The notes under the pieces were generated by a model, which worked only from the letters and a program-made list of their open reading frames with translations, did no database searches and was not told the DNA's origin. A DNA stretch of 9,394 nucleotides. It comes from an uncultured Eubacteriales bacterium. Lineage in GTDB: Bacteria; Bacillota; Clostridia; Oscillospirales; Oscillospiraceae. Position numbers and translations under genes: made by a program. The first letter of the stretch is position 1. Every line of letters starts with the position of its first letter. Location of the stretch: contig USMP01000026.1 of the NCBI GenBank assembly GCA_900555795.1, positions 1-9,394 on the forward strand. The letters are read 5' to 3'. Shown here piece after piece: positions 1 to 6,070 of the stretch.

Positions 1-159
1 GCCTAATTACTATTTACCCTCGCCCAGACGAGCATCGAATCCTGCTGCAGCACTCAACTGACGCCGACCGCAGCCCCACAAAAACACTCTTCTAACCCAT
101 CCTCATACTACCATAAATAAACGAGGAAGTCAACAGCATACACAGGAAAATAACCGTAT

Positions 160-201
160 AACGGTTTACCCGTTCACACGTAGTGTAACGGGTAAACCGT
201 T
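160..201. terminator. long perfect hairpin, probable distal terminator
   Basis: Positions 160-174 (AACGGTTTACCCGTT) pair perfectly with 187-201, giving 15 bp. A second 4-bp stem, ACAC/GTGT at 176-179 and 183-186, sits above it with a GTA loop and one bulged base. The hairpin is the same on both strands. Read on the minus strand it lies after the 214-254 hairpin and is followed by a weak U-rich stretch (GGTTATTTT). The neighbouring minus-strand operon ends about 150 bases away, so a tandem transcription terminator is the simplest reading. A protein- or recombinase-binding palindrome cannot be excluded. Confidence 0.45.
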
Positions 202-213
202 ATTTGCTCAAAG

Positions 214-254
214 CAGGAGAAGGGAAACTGCGATTTGCAGTTCCCCTTCTCCTG
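214..254 (-). terminator. 18-bp hairpin downstream of the secreted-protein gene
   Basis: Positions 214-231 pair with 237-254 around a five-base loop. The only non-Watson-Crick position would be A-C in a plus-strand transcript but G-U in a minus-strand transcript, so the structure fits RNA made from the minus strand. It lies about 100 bases past the stop of the 1426-353 gene. The following bases (CTTTG) are a poor U-tract, so it may work as an mRNA 3'-end stabiliser together with the 160-201 hairpin, not as a classic terminator. Confidence 0.5.
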
Positions 255-352
255 AACAGTATATCACTTCACTACATCAAGGGTACATGAACGTATTTTT
301 CTTCACAAATGCTATACCCCTTGTATTTAATGAACTCGGCCTCTTTACTACA

Positions 353-1426
353 TCAACTAAGCAGCGATGCCACAGCACTTGATACATCAATACTTTCATC
401 ATGAGTGAAATACCCTATCGTATTATTATATAGTTGAATAATGCTGTTATACAGAGTAGCATTTCCATCGTACCCAGGAGTCTGACTGTACTGCGTCTGG
501 TATGTATATGACGGGTATTTATACTCATAAGTACCAGATGGATTCTTGTGATACGGATACTTTGCATCAACTCTCAACGCCGCAGCAAATCTCTGTGTCG
601 TTCCCCAACCATAATAGGCATATCCTTCCACTCGGTCTAAATCATCCCTGATAAGTACTGTTCTGATGTAAATATCTCCAGATACTTTTGCTTTTATATA
701 CCCTTCCGATGAGCCATAAGATATGGTAAGAGGGCTCTCATATATGCTGAACAATGTGGACAAGCCGCTTGAAACCGCTTTAATAGCCTTATAAAAATTA
801 CCCTTCACATAGTGATCGCACAAAACTTCTATTGACTTCTTCGCTATTTCACTCCATTTCCAGGATCCTGAAATATTACCAGGGACAACTTCGGATGACT
901 CAACCCCTGCTGACGATTCTAAATATAAAAACTTATAGCCACTATATGTTCCAAGGCTTTCGCAATTATCCTCCCAATATGATATATCGTCCGGATCTCC
1001 CGCTGCTCTCACTGCATTATCTACATCGGAGGCTCCAGAAAACAAATTAACATAATTTACCTTTACTCCGCTATCAATCATTTCTGCTATTTGCTTAAAT
1101 GTTAAAGTATATATTGGATTGTTTAAAACGCTTAATTTTTGTTCCTCATCTAATTGAGTAACTTGGTACGCAACTGCTCCATTAGTGAAATAATTTGCCT
1201 CGCCATTGCAATATTTTGCTACACTCGCTGTAGCTTCATCCTTTTGTTCTTCCGTCAGTTCATTTTCACCAGTTAAGGTAACAAAAATCGGGATATCAAT
1301 GATTTTCTCCTGTTCTGCTGCTGCGAGTACTCCTTCTGTCATATTCTCGGTATCAGCGGCAAATGCTGGAACACAAAGGGACACAAGCAGGCAAAAAGTA
1401 AGCAACAACCCTACGAATCTTTTCAT
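353..1426 (-). CDS. secreted protein of unknown function
   Basis: I do not recognise this 357-residue protein. It has a textbook Sec signal peptide: a basic start (MKRF), a hydrophobic core over residues 5-20 and an AFA|AD cleavage site after residue 23. The mature chain has three cysteines (about residues 73, 155 and 203), no lipobox and no later membrane segment. Its C-terminal part, residues 290-340, is rich in tyrosine. No LPxTG motif is present, so it is probably released or loosely surface-bound. The start is well supported by GGAGG at 1434-1438, seven bases upstream. The ATG overlaps the stop of the preceding membrane-protein gene (ATGA), indicating translational coupling and a shared role. 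Codon use and base composition are AT-rich, unlike the genes to the right, which suggests acquisition by transfer. Function (toxin, adhesin, enzyme) cannot be assigned. Confidence 0.85.
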   Translation of the reverse strand: MKRFVGLLLTFCLLVSLCVPAFAADTENMTEGVLAAAEQEKIIDIPIFVTLTGENELTEEQKDEATASVAKYCNGEANYFTNGAVAYQVTQLDEEQKLSVLNNPIYTLTFKQIAEMIDSGVKVNYVNLFSGASDVDNAVRAAGDPDDISYWEDNCESLGTYSGYKFLYLESSAGVESSEVVPGNISGSWKWSEIAKKSIEVLCDHYVKGNFYKAIKAVSSGLSTLFSIYESPLTISYGSSEGYIKAKVSGDIYIRTVLIRDDLDRVEGYAYYGWGTTQRFAAALRVDAKYPYHKNPSGTYEYKYPSYTYQTQYSQTPGYDGNATLYNSIIQLYNNTIGYFTHDESIDVSSAVASLLS

Positions 1427-1911
1427 TTGAATGCCTCCATTTCTTGTGAAATTCTTGTTTCAAGGAAGTCTTTTATTGATGACGAAACGATAGAATATCG
1501 CTCATGTATGGACGGACGATCTCCATAAACATAATCAAAAATCAGTACTTCATCCCCGTACAATTTCATTATTCCTATAGACGTTCCATTAGCGTCATTC
1601 AAATAAATATAATACCTGATATTTGTATTTATTGGAAATGACGATTCCCCGATATTTTTCACCTTCATTTCTGAAAGTATGGTATAAAATTCACTAACCT
1701 CTTCTGTTGCTAACTTAAACGTGCAACAGTCCTCTATTCCATTTCCATCTTCATACGTTTTTTTTACTACAATTTCCTGAACATCATCAGTTTCGATAAA
1801 TTCAACTATTCTTTTTTCGGACAATATTCTCCAAAACACACATAAAAGAACTAAAAGGAAAATCAAACAAATAATAATTTTTTTGTAATCGATTGGCTTA
1901 TCCATTCTCAT
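1423..1911 (-). CDS. single-pass membrane protein of unknown function
   Basis: The 162-residue product has one hydrophobic helix at residues 12-27, preceded by KK and followed by an apparently soluble domain of about 130 residues. That domain alternates predicted strands (VQEIVVKK, RYYIYL, GDEVLIFDYVYG) with a helix (EEVSEFYTILSEM), and carries adjacent cysteines at 62-63. The layout resembles small membrane-anchored extracytoplasmic domains common in Firmicutes, but I cannot name a family. Start choice is uncertain: ATG at 1911 and ATG at 1905 are both possible and neither has a strong ribosome binding site. The gene overlaps the secreted-protein gene by four bases. It lies 33 bases beyond a terminator that follows the basic peptide ORF, so its expression probably depends on read-through. 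A partner role (anchor, immunity or secretion helper) for the secreted protein is inference only. Confidence 0.8.
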   Translation of the reverse strand: MRMDKPIDYKKIIICLIFLLVLLCVFWRILSEKRIVEFIETDDVQEIVVKKTYEDGNGIEDCCTFKLATEEVSEFYTILSEMKVKNIGESSFPINTNIRYYIYLNDANGTSIGIMKLYGDEVLIFDYVYGDRPSIHERYSIVSSSIKDFLETRISQEMEAFK

Positions 1912-1944
1912 ATCTTATTCTCAAATCCAAACCACAAAAAATAA

Positions 1945-1983
1945 GCGCATGAACACCGTCCAATAAAGCCAATGTTCATACGC
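1945..1983 (-). terminator. rho-independent terminator overlapping the peptide stop codon
   Basis: In minus-strand RNA, GCGUAUGAACA (1983-1973) pairs with UGUUCAUGCGC (1955-1945): 11 bp including one U-G wobble, with a 17-base loop. It is followed directly by TTATTTTTT (1944-1936). In a plus-strand transcript the wobble would be an A-C mismatch, so the structure belongs to the minus strand. The UGA stop codon of the 35-codon ORF (1978-1976) lies inside the 5' arm. A ribosome ending translation there would mask that arm and could allow read-through into the 1911-1423 gene. Confidence 0.75.
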
Positions 1984-2083
1984 CCACACTTACAATTTTA
2001 ATTCGACCTCTCCAGATCTGAAGAGAACTATATATCCGGCTCAGTCGGTCTCTGATTTGGCGCATGAATTTCTTGCCGCACAT
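1976..2083 (-). CDS. 35-residue basic amphipathic peptide, possible leader peptide
   Basis: This short ORF starts MCGKKFMRQIRDRLSR and ends KIVSVGV. Support comes from a strong ribosome binding site, GGAGG at 2091-2095, seven bases before ATG 2083, and from a good promoter about 50 bases further upstream. Nine Lys/Arg against one Asp give a net charge near +8. Hydrophobic residues at 10, 14, 17, 18, 21 and 24 would line one face of a helix, and Trp24 and Cys2 are notable. It is the first ORF of the minus-strand transcript, and the terminator at 1983-1945 contains its stop codon. It may be a functional secreted or membrane-active peptide, a regulatory leader peptide for the two genes downstream, or both. 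An overlapping 15-residue frame from ATG 2088 is less likely because its spacing to GGAGG is only two bases. I do not recognise the sequence. Confidence 0.6.
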   Translation of the reverse strand: MCGKKFMRQIRDRLSRIYSSLQIWRGRIKIVSVGV

Positions 2084-2139
2084 ATCATTTCCTCCAATCT
2101 TTTGAATTTGCCGTGTCCTCAATCTACCATGCCATATAT

Positions 2140-2168
2140 ATCATATCAGATTTTCTCTTCGTTTGCAA
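2140..2168 (-). promoter_or_regulatory. sigma-A promoter with extended -10 for the minus-strand operon
   Basis: On the minus strand the -35 box is TTGCAA (2168-2163). A 17-base spacer separates it from the -10 box TATGAT (2145-2140), which is preceded by TGA, giving the extended TGn form. Transcription should start near 2133, leaving a leader of about 50 bases before the peptide ORF at 2083. No other convincing promoter is seen between the peptide terminator and the 1911 start, so this promoter probably serves all three genes. Confidence 0.7.
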
Positions 2169-2345
2169 GTGGAACCTGTCATTTCTGACTATATTTTCTT
2201 GTTGGGGAACTTATTTTTTGTCGCAACAACCAAATAAAGAGGTGAGCGATACCCGCCCCCACCTCGTTGCTCTTACAAAAACTTAGCCAGGCGAATTGTC
2301 AAGTCAAGTGCAACGAGAAAGAGGAACTTTTTTTGACGCACTGTG
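2169..2345. other. intergenic junction between AT-rich and GC-rich blocks
   Basis: No gene is seen here. A 6-bp stem (2239-2244 GAGGTG with 2260-2265 CACCTC) is followed on the minus strand by TTTATTT and could act as a weak minus-strand terminator, but no minus-strand gene lies to its right. The base composition changes sharply at about 2335-2345, from AT-rich to the GC-rich style of all later genes. No transposase gene, target-site duplication or tRNA attachment site is visible at this junction. Confidence 0.4.
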
Positions 2346-2379
2346 CCCGGGTCGGCTTGCCGCCAGTCCGGGTGTTTTT
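2346..2379 (+). terminator. terminator remnant at the start of the GC-rich block
   Basis: CCCGG (2346-2350) pairs with CCGGG (2368-2372) around an inner CGG/CCG stem (2353-2355 with 2360-2362). TGTTTTT follows at 2373-2379. This is a plausible plus-strand rho-independent terminator, yet no plus-strand gene precedes it. It may be the surviving 3' end of a gene displaced or removed when the AT-rich block arrived. Confidence 0.4.
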
Positions 2380-2412
2380 GCGCTATGGCGGGGGAGGGGC
2401 CTGCTTTCCCGC

Positions 2413-2441
2413 TTGACGGCGGCGGGGGAAGCGGGTACACT
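2413..2441 (+). promoter_or_regulatory. promoter of the MalY/PatB-like pseudogene
   Basis: The -35 box TTGACG (2413-2418) and -10 box TACACT (2436-2441) are separated by exactly 17 bases. The start of transcription would be near 2448, about 54 bases before the ATG at 2502. The promoter looks intact even though the gene it serves is broken. Confidence 0.6.
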
Positions 2442-2501
2442 GGGCATAGATTCGACGGGGTGCGGCACGCCCTGACAATATATGCAAGGAGGCAGACCCC
2501 T

Positions 2502-2854
2502 ATGTACGACTTTGACCAGTGCTGCGACCAGCGCGGCCACTCCTCCATCAAGTGGGACCGCTGTGCCCCGGGTGAACTGCCCATGTGGATCGCCGTCATG
2601 GATTTCCCGGTGTCTCCATCAACCACAATGAGGCCATCTATCTCTCCTGGATCGACTGCCGCCAGCTGGGGGAGGAGGATCCCGCTGCCTTTTTCCGCCG
2701 GGAGGCTGGGGTTGTGTGCAACAGCGGCGCGGAGTTTGGGGACGGCCAGTGTGTGCGCATGAACTTCGCCTGCCCCCGCTCCCAGCTGGCCGAGGCGCTG
2801 GACCGCATGGAGCGGGCCCTGGCGGGGAAATTCGGAGGATCGTCCCGGGCCTGA
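2502..2854 (+). pseudogene. MalY/PatB-type PLP aminotransferase / cystathionine beta-lyase, internally deleted
   Basis: The first 37 or so codons read as the N-terminus of a MalY/PatB-family fold-type I PLP enzyme (MYDFDQ...RG..SIKWD, then LPMWIAVMDFPV). From about 2611 the homology continues in another frame with the C-terminus of the same family (EAIYLSWIDCRQLG, then AGVVCNSGAEFG and VRMNFACPRSQL), ending at TGA 2852-2854. Intact members have about 390 residues. Here roughly 270 are missing, including the PLP-binding lysine, and the join shifts the frame. Ribosomes starting at 2502 would leave the family sequence at the join and stop at 2760-2762. AAGGAGG (2486-2492), a good promoter and a strong terminator are all retained, suggesting recent decay by one deletion. 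An assembly collapse is the alternative. Family members cleave cystathionine or transaminate; this copy cannot. Confidence 0.85.
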
Positions 2855-2884
2855 AGGCGCTCCGCCTCTTTTTCGACCGTCGCA

Positions 2885-2922
2885 GCCGCCCTCCTTCGCA
2901 GAAGGAGGGCGGCTTTTTGTTT
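2885..2922 (+). terminator. strong rho-independent terminator after the pseudogene
   Basis: GCCGCCCTCCTTC (2885-2897) pairs perfectly with 2901-2913 around a three-base GCA loop and is followed by TTTTTGTTT. A much weaker 5-bp hairpin, AGGCG-CTC-CGCCT (2855-2867), followed by CTTTTT lies just upstream, so the end of the unit may be a tandem terminator. Confidence 0.9.
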
Positions 2923-3029
2923 AACGGGCATTTTACCTGCCGGGGGTAGCGGATTTTACGGCGGATTTCATACAATAGACCCGTACCCAACAGACAAGTT
3001 ATTTGAAAAGACGCTGGAGGAAAAGAACC

Positions 3030-4616
3030 ATGAAACGAATTCTGACCCTGCTGCTGGCGCTGTCGATGCTGGCGGCTACCCTGGCCGGCTGTGCCGCTAC
3101 CGCCGCCGACGCCGTCGGCGATGAGCCGGAGGCTGTGCAGGCTGCCGCTTTGACCAGCACACAGACCGCCCCCCAGACCACCGCCGCCGCGGCGGTGAAG
3201 GCCCCCAAGTACGTGTTCCTCTTCATCGGCGACGGCATGAGTTATCCCCAGATCCAGACTACCGCCGACTATCTGGGCGCGCTGACGGACAAGGATTACT
3301 TCCAGGCTGAGCCCAGCCTGGACGACAACGGCGGCGCGAAGCTGGACGGCCCCAGCTACCTGAACTTTATGAACTTCCCCGTGGCCGGCTCCGCCGTCAC
3401 CTATGACTCCAATTCCTTCGCTCCCGACTCCGCTTCCACCGCCACCTCCATTGCCACCGGCTACAAGACCTACTCCGGCTCCATCAACGTGGATGAGACC
3501 GGCGCCAAGTCCTACGAGACCATCACCGAGAAGGTCCACCGGCAGCTGGGCATGAAGGTGGGCGTCATCTCCTCCGTGAACCTGAACCACGCCACCCCCG
3601 CCGCCTTCTATGCCCACCAGGCCAGCCGCAACAGCTACTATGAGATTGGCCTGGAGATGATCGAGTCCGGCTTTGAGTACTTCGCCGGCGGCGGCCTGAA
3701 AAAGGTTACGGGCAACGACAAGGACAAGGAAAACCTCTACGACCTGGCCGTCAAGGCCGGCTACACCGTGGTCAACACCCAGGCCGCCGCCGAGAAGGTC
3801 ACTGCCGCCGATGGCAAGGTCATCATTATCGACGAACATCTGGCGGACTCCGACGCCATGGCCTATGAACTGGACCGCACTGACAGCATGTGGTCTCTGG
3901 CCGACATGGTGGAGAAGGGCATCCAGGTCCTGGACAACGACAAGGGCTTCTTCATGATGTGCGAGGGCGGCAAGATTGACTGGGCCTGCCACGCCAACGA
4001 CGCGGCCTCCACCATTCAGGACACCGTGGCCCTGGCCGACGCAGTCCAGGTGGCCATCGACTTCGCCAAGACCCACGCCGACGAGACCCTCATCCTTGTC
4101 ACCGGCGACCACGAGACCGGCGGTATGACCATCGGCTTCGCCGGCACCGACTACGACACCTACCTGACCCTGCTTGGAAGCCAGAAGATCTCCTACGCCA
4201 AGTTTGACAGCGACTATGTGGCCGCCTACAAGGAAAACAAGACCGCCTATGAGGCTGTGCTGAAGGATATTGAGAAACTCTTCGGGCTCAAGACCTCCGG
4301 TGAGGAGGGGGACAAGCTGGTCCTCACCGCCTACGAGCAGGCCCAGCTGAAGGCCGCCTATGAGAAGAGCGTGAACGGCACCGCCACCAGCAGCTACGAC
4401 CAGCAGGAGTATGTGCTCTACGGCACCTATGAGCCGCTCACCGTCACCATCACCCACATTATCAACAGCAAATCCGGCGTCTCCTTCACCTCCTACAGCC
4501 ATACCGGCCTGCCTGTGGCGGTGCTGGCCCAGGGCGCGGGCGCCGATGCCTTCAACGGCTACTACGACAATACCGCCGTCTACACCAAGCTAGCCAGTAT
4601 GCTGAAGGTCAAGTAA
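3030..4616 (+). CDS. alkaline phosphatase, lipoprotein
   Basis: This 528-residue phosphomonoesterase belongs to the PhoA-type alkaline phosphatase family and should release phosphate from organic esters at the cell surface. The N-terminus is a lipoprotein signal ending in LAG-C (Cys21), followed by an Ala/Thr-rich linker to about residue 58. Metal and catalytic motifs appear in family order: IGDGM with Asp68; the nucleophile motif DSAS with Ser134; HATPA with His187; CEGGKIDWACHAND with Glu312, Asp317 and His321; GDHETGG with Asp360 and His361; and HTGLPV with His491. All the expected ligands are present, so activity is likely. Start 3030 is preferred to an in-frame TTG at 3003 because GGAGG (3016-3020) is nine bases upstream and the lipoprotein signal then begins correctly. 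A TACAAT at 2971-2976 could be a -10 box, but no good -35 matches it. No Pho box is recognised. Confidence 0.95.
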   Translation: MKRILTLLLALSMLAATLAGCAATAADAVGDEPEAVQAAALTSTQTAPQTTAAAAVKAPKYVFLFIGDGMSYPQIQTTADYLGALTDKDYFQAEPSLDDNGGAKLDGPSYLNFMNFPVAGSAVTYDSNSFAPDSASTATSIATGYKTYSGSINVDETGAKSYETITEKVHRQLGMKVGVISSVNLNHATPAAFYAHQASRNSYYEIGLEMIESGFEYFAGGGLKKVTGNDKDKENLYDLAVKAGYTVVNTQAAAEKVTAADGKVIIIDEHLADSDAMAYELDRTDSMWSLADMVEKGIQVLDNDKGFFMMCEGGKIDWACHANDAASTIQDTVALADAVQVAIDFAKTHADETLILVTGDHETGGMTIGFAGTDYDTYLTLLGSQKISYAKFDSDYVAAYKENKTAYEAVLKDIEKLFGLKTSGEEGDKLVLTAYEQAQLKAAYEKSVNGTATSSYDQQEYVLYGTYEPLTVTITHIINSKSGVSFTSYSHTGLPVAVLAQGAGADAFNGYYDNTAVYTKLASMLKVK

Positions 4617-4667
4617 GCCCCGCTGGGATCGGCCAATCCATTTACCAACCCTCTCTTTTTCACCCCT

Positions 4668-4709
4668 GGCCCGCCTCCGCTCCGGCGCAGGCGGGCCGGC
4701 GGGCGTTTT
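4668..4709 (+). terminator. GC-rich hairpin between the phosphatase and the YibE/F pair
   Basis: GGCCCGCCT (4668-4676) pairs with AGGCGGGCC (4689-4697). A competing pairing, GCCCGCC (4669-4675) with GGCGGGC (4698-4704), places GTTTT immediately after the stem. Either form could end phosphatase transcripts. The T-tract is short and no separate promoter is seen before 4731, so partial read-through into the next genes is likely. Confidence 0.5.
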
Positions 4710-4730
4710 CACACAGAAAGGATGATTGCT

Positions 4731-4910
4731 ATGAAACAGCTTCTACGCGCCGTCCTGCCTGGGGCGCTGCTGGCCGCCGGGACACTGCTGGCCCTGGCCG
4801 CCTTTCTCCTGGCCCGGTCCCCTCTGACCGCTGCCGCCGCCGTGGGCGGGCTGGGGGCGGCTGCCGCTGCCGAGGCGGCCTGGCTCAGCCGCCGGGGGAG
4901 GGCGGCATGA
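4731..4910 (+). CDS. small two-helix membrane protein coupled to the YibE/F gene
   Basis: The 59-residue product is almost wholly hydrophobic. One segment covers residues 7-27 and a second Ala/Gly-rich segment covers about 34-50, with a basic tail (SRRGRAA) that should stay in the cytoplasm. I do not recognise a family. ATG 4731 is chosen over the in-frame ATG at 4722 because AAAGGA (4717-4722) then sits eight bases upstream; the alternative start would overlap that site. Its stop overlaps the next start (ATGA, 4907-4910), so the two proteins are made together and the small one may be a subunit or assembly partner of the YibE/F protein. This is inferred from position only. Confidence 0.75.
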   Translation: MKQLLRAVLPGALLAAGTLLALAAFLLARSPLTAAAAVGGLGAAAAAEAAWLSRRGRAA

Positions 4911-6067
4911 GGGCCCTCTTCTCCCGCTACAACGCCCCGGTGTGGGTGTGCTTTTTGCTGATTTTGGTCCTGGCGGTGCTGCCCACGGGCTACGAGGGGG
5001 CGGTGCAGTACCAGGAGGCGGAGCGCTGCGCCGCCCGGGTGACGGCGGTTGACGACAGCGCCATTGTGGACACGGGCCTGGTTCGCTCGGGAGAGCAGCG
5101 GTGCACCCTGGAACTGCTGGACGGCCCCTTTGCCGGGGAGAGCGTGGACGGCGTAAACATGCTGAACGGCTCCCTGGAGCAGGATAAGCTGTTTGCCGTG
5201 GGGGACAAGGCCCTGGTGGTGGTAAGCCGCCAGGGGGATACCATCACCAATGTGACCATGATAGACCACTACCGGCTGCACTGGGAACTGGCCCTGGCGG
5301 CGGCCTTTGTCGCGCTGCTGATCGCCTTTGCCGGGCGGACGGGGCTGCGGGCGGTGGCCTCCTTCCTCCTGACGGTGCTGGCCATCTGGAAGGTGCTGAT
5401 TCCCCTGTATCTGCGGGGGTGGAACCCCATATGGACGGGCCTGGGCCTGGCGCTGGGGCTAACGGTGCTGATCATCGCCCTGGTCTACGGCTTTGACAGG
5501 CGCTGTGTGGCGGCGGTGTCCGGGGCGTTTTTGGGCATCCTGGTCACATGCCTGCTGGGTATGCTCTTCACGGATCTCTTTCAGATTCACGGGGCCGTCA
5601 TGGCCTACTCGGAGAGCCTGCTCTACGCCGGATACCAGGACCTGAGCCTGACCCGGATTTTTATGGCCTCCATTTTTTTGGGATCCTCCGGGGCGGTGAT
5701 GGACCTCTCCGTGGACATCACCTCCGCCGTGCGGGAGGTGGTGGATAAAAAGCCCGATATCCGCCCCTGGGAGGCGGTGCGCTCCGGGCTCAACGTGGGC
5801 AGGGCCGCCATGGGTACCATGACGACCACCCTGCTGCTGGCCTACTCCGGCGGCTATGTGGCGCTGCTGATGGTATTTATGGCCCAGGGCACCCCCCTGA
5901 TTCACATGTTCAACTATAAATATGTGGCGGCGGAACTGATCCACACCGTGGTGGGCTCCTTCGGCCTGGTGACAGTGGCGCCGTTTACGGCCCTGTGTGC
6001 CGGACTGCTGCTGGCCGGACGGGAAAATCCGGGAAAAGTGGTTGACAAAACGGACAAATGCATATAA
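4907..6067 (+). CDS. YibE/F family multi-pass membrane protein
   Basis: The 386-residue protein has an N-terminal membrane helix (residues 11-26) and an extracytoplasmic beta-rich domain (about 30-120, including DGVNMLNGSLEQDKLFAVGD). A multi-helix membrane domain runs from about 127 to 371. The stretch FLGSSGAVMDLSVDITSA (residues 257-274) is the signature region of the YibE/F family, followed by the characteristic NVGRAAMGTMTTTLLLAYSG at 296-315. The molecular function of this family is not established; a transport role is often assumed. GGAGG at 4897-4901 lies five bases before the ATG, inside the upstream gene. The last nine codons and the stop codon also contain the promoter of the ileS leader, so the 3' end of this gene is under double constraint. 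Confidence 0.88.
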   Translation: MRALFSRYNAPVWVCFLLILVLAVLPTGYEGAVQYQEAERCAARVTAVDDSAIVDTGLVRSGEQRCTLELLDGPFAGESVDGVNMLNGSLEQDKLFAVGDKALVVVSRQGDTITNVTMIDHYRLHWELALAAAFVALLIAFAGRTGLRAVASFLLTVLAIWKVLIPLYLRGWNPIWTGLGLALGLTVLIIALVYGFDRRCVAAVSGAFLGILVTCLLGMLFTDLFQIHGAVMAYSESLLYAGYQDLSLTRIFMASIFLGSSGAVMDLSVDITSAVREVVDKKPDIRPWEAVRSGLNVGRAAMGTMTTTLLLAYSGGYVALLMVFMAQGTPLIHMFNYKYVAAELIHTVVGSFGLVTVAPFTALCAGLLLAGRENPGKVVDKTDKCI

Positions 6068-6070
6068 TAT
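6042..6070 (+). promoter_or_regulatory. ileS leader promoter embedded in the YibE/F 3' end
   Basis: A perfect TTGACA (6042-6047) lies in the Val-Asp-Lys codons near the end of the YibE/F gene. The -10 box is either TATAAT at 6063-6068 (15-base spacer) or TAATAT at 6065-6070 (17-base spacer). Both use bases of the TAA stop codon (6065-6067). Transcription should start about 6075, just before the T-box leader. Confidence 0.8.

Larger units (their letters stand above)
1..352. other. gene-free left flank with hairpins and a short direct repeat
   Basis: No convincing gene is visible here. On the minus strand a frame of about 24 codons is open towards the left edge, but it has no ATG and no ribosome binding site, so it is not called. 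The stretch contains two strong inverted repeats (160-201 and 214-254, listed separately). It also contains a 14-base direct repeat, CTTYACTACATCAA, at 267-280 and 343-356. The second copy overlaps the stop codon of the secreted-protein gene. Base composition is mixed in the first 80 bases and AT-rich afterwards. Confidence 0.5.

Noticed and set aside
2..78. Minus-strand frame of about 24 codons near the left edge that could be a gene remnant
   Set aside because: It has no ATG, no ribosome binding site, a stop shortly upstream and no recognisable motif.
160..254. Integron attC site or CRISPR-like repeat
   Set aside because: The two palindromes differ in sequence, there are no repeated spacers, and the conserved attC core sites and an integrase are absent.
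832..1430. Short plus-strand ORFs opposite the secreted-protein gene
   Set aside because: They lack ribosome binding sites and oppose a gene with a clear signal peptide, GGAGG site and coupled neighbour.
2041..2088. Fifteen-residue frame starting at ATG 2088, overlapping the basic peptide ORF
   Set aside because: Only two bases separate the ATG from GGAGG, which is too close. ATG 2083 has a seven-base spacing.
2971..2976. TACAAT as a defined promoter for the phosphatase gene
   Set aside because: No acceptable -35 box is found at 16-18 bases upstream, so it is mentioned only within the gene entry.
3003..3029. Earlier TTG start for the phosphatase giving nine extra basic residues
   Set aside because: There is no ribosome binding site before 3003. 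GGAGG is placed correctly for ATG 3030, which yields a standard lipoprotein signal.
2619..4502. A very long open frame on the minus strand opposite the phosphatase gene
   Set aside because: The translation is Gly/Val-rich and low in complexity with no recognised domain. It mirrors GC-biased third positions of the clear alkaline phosphatase gene and has no ribosome binding site.
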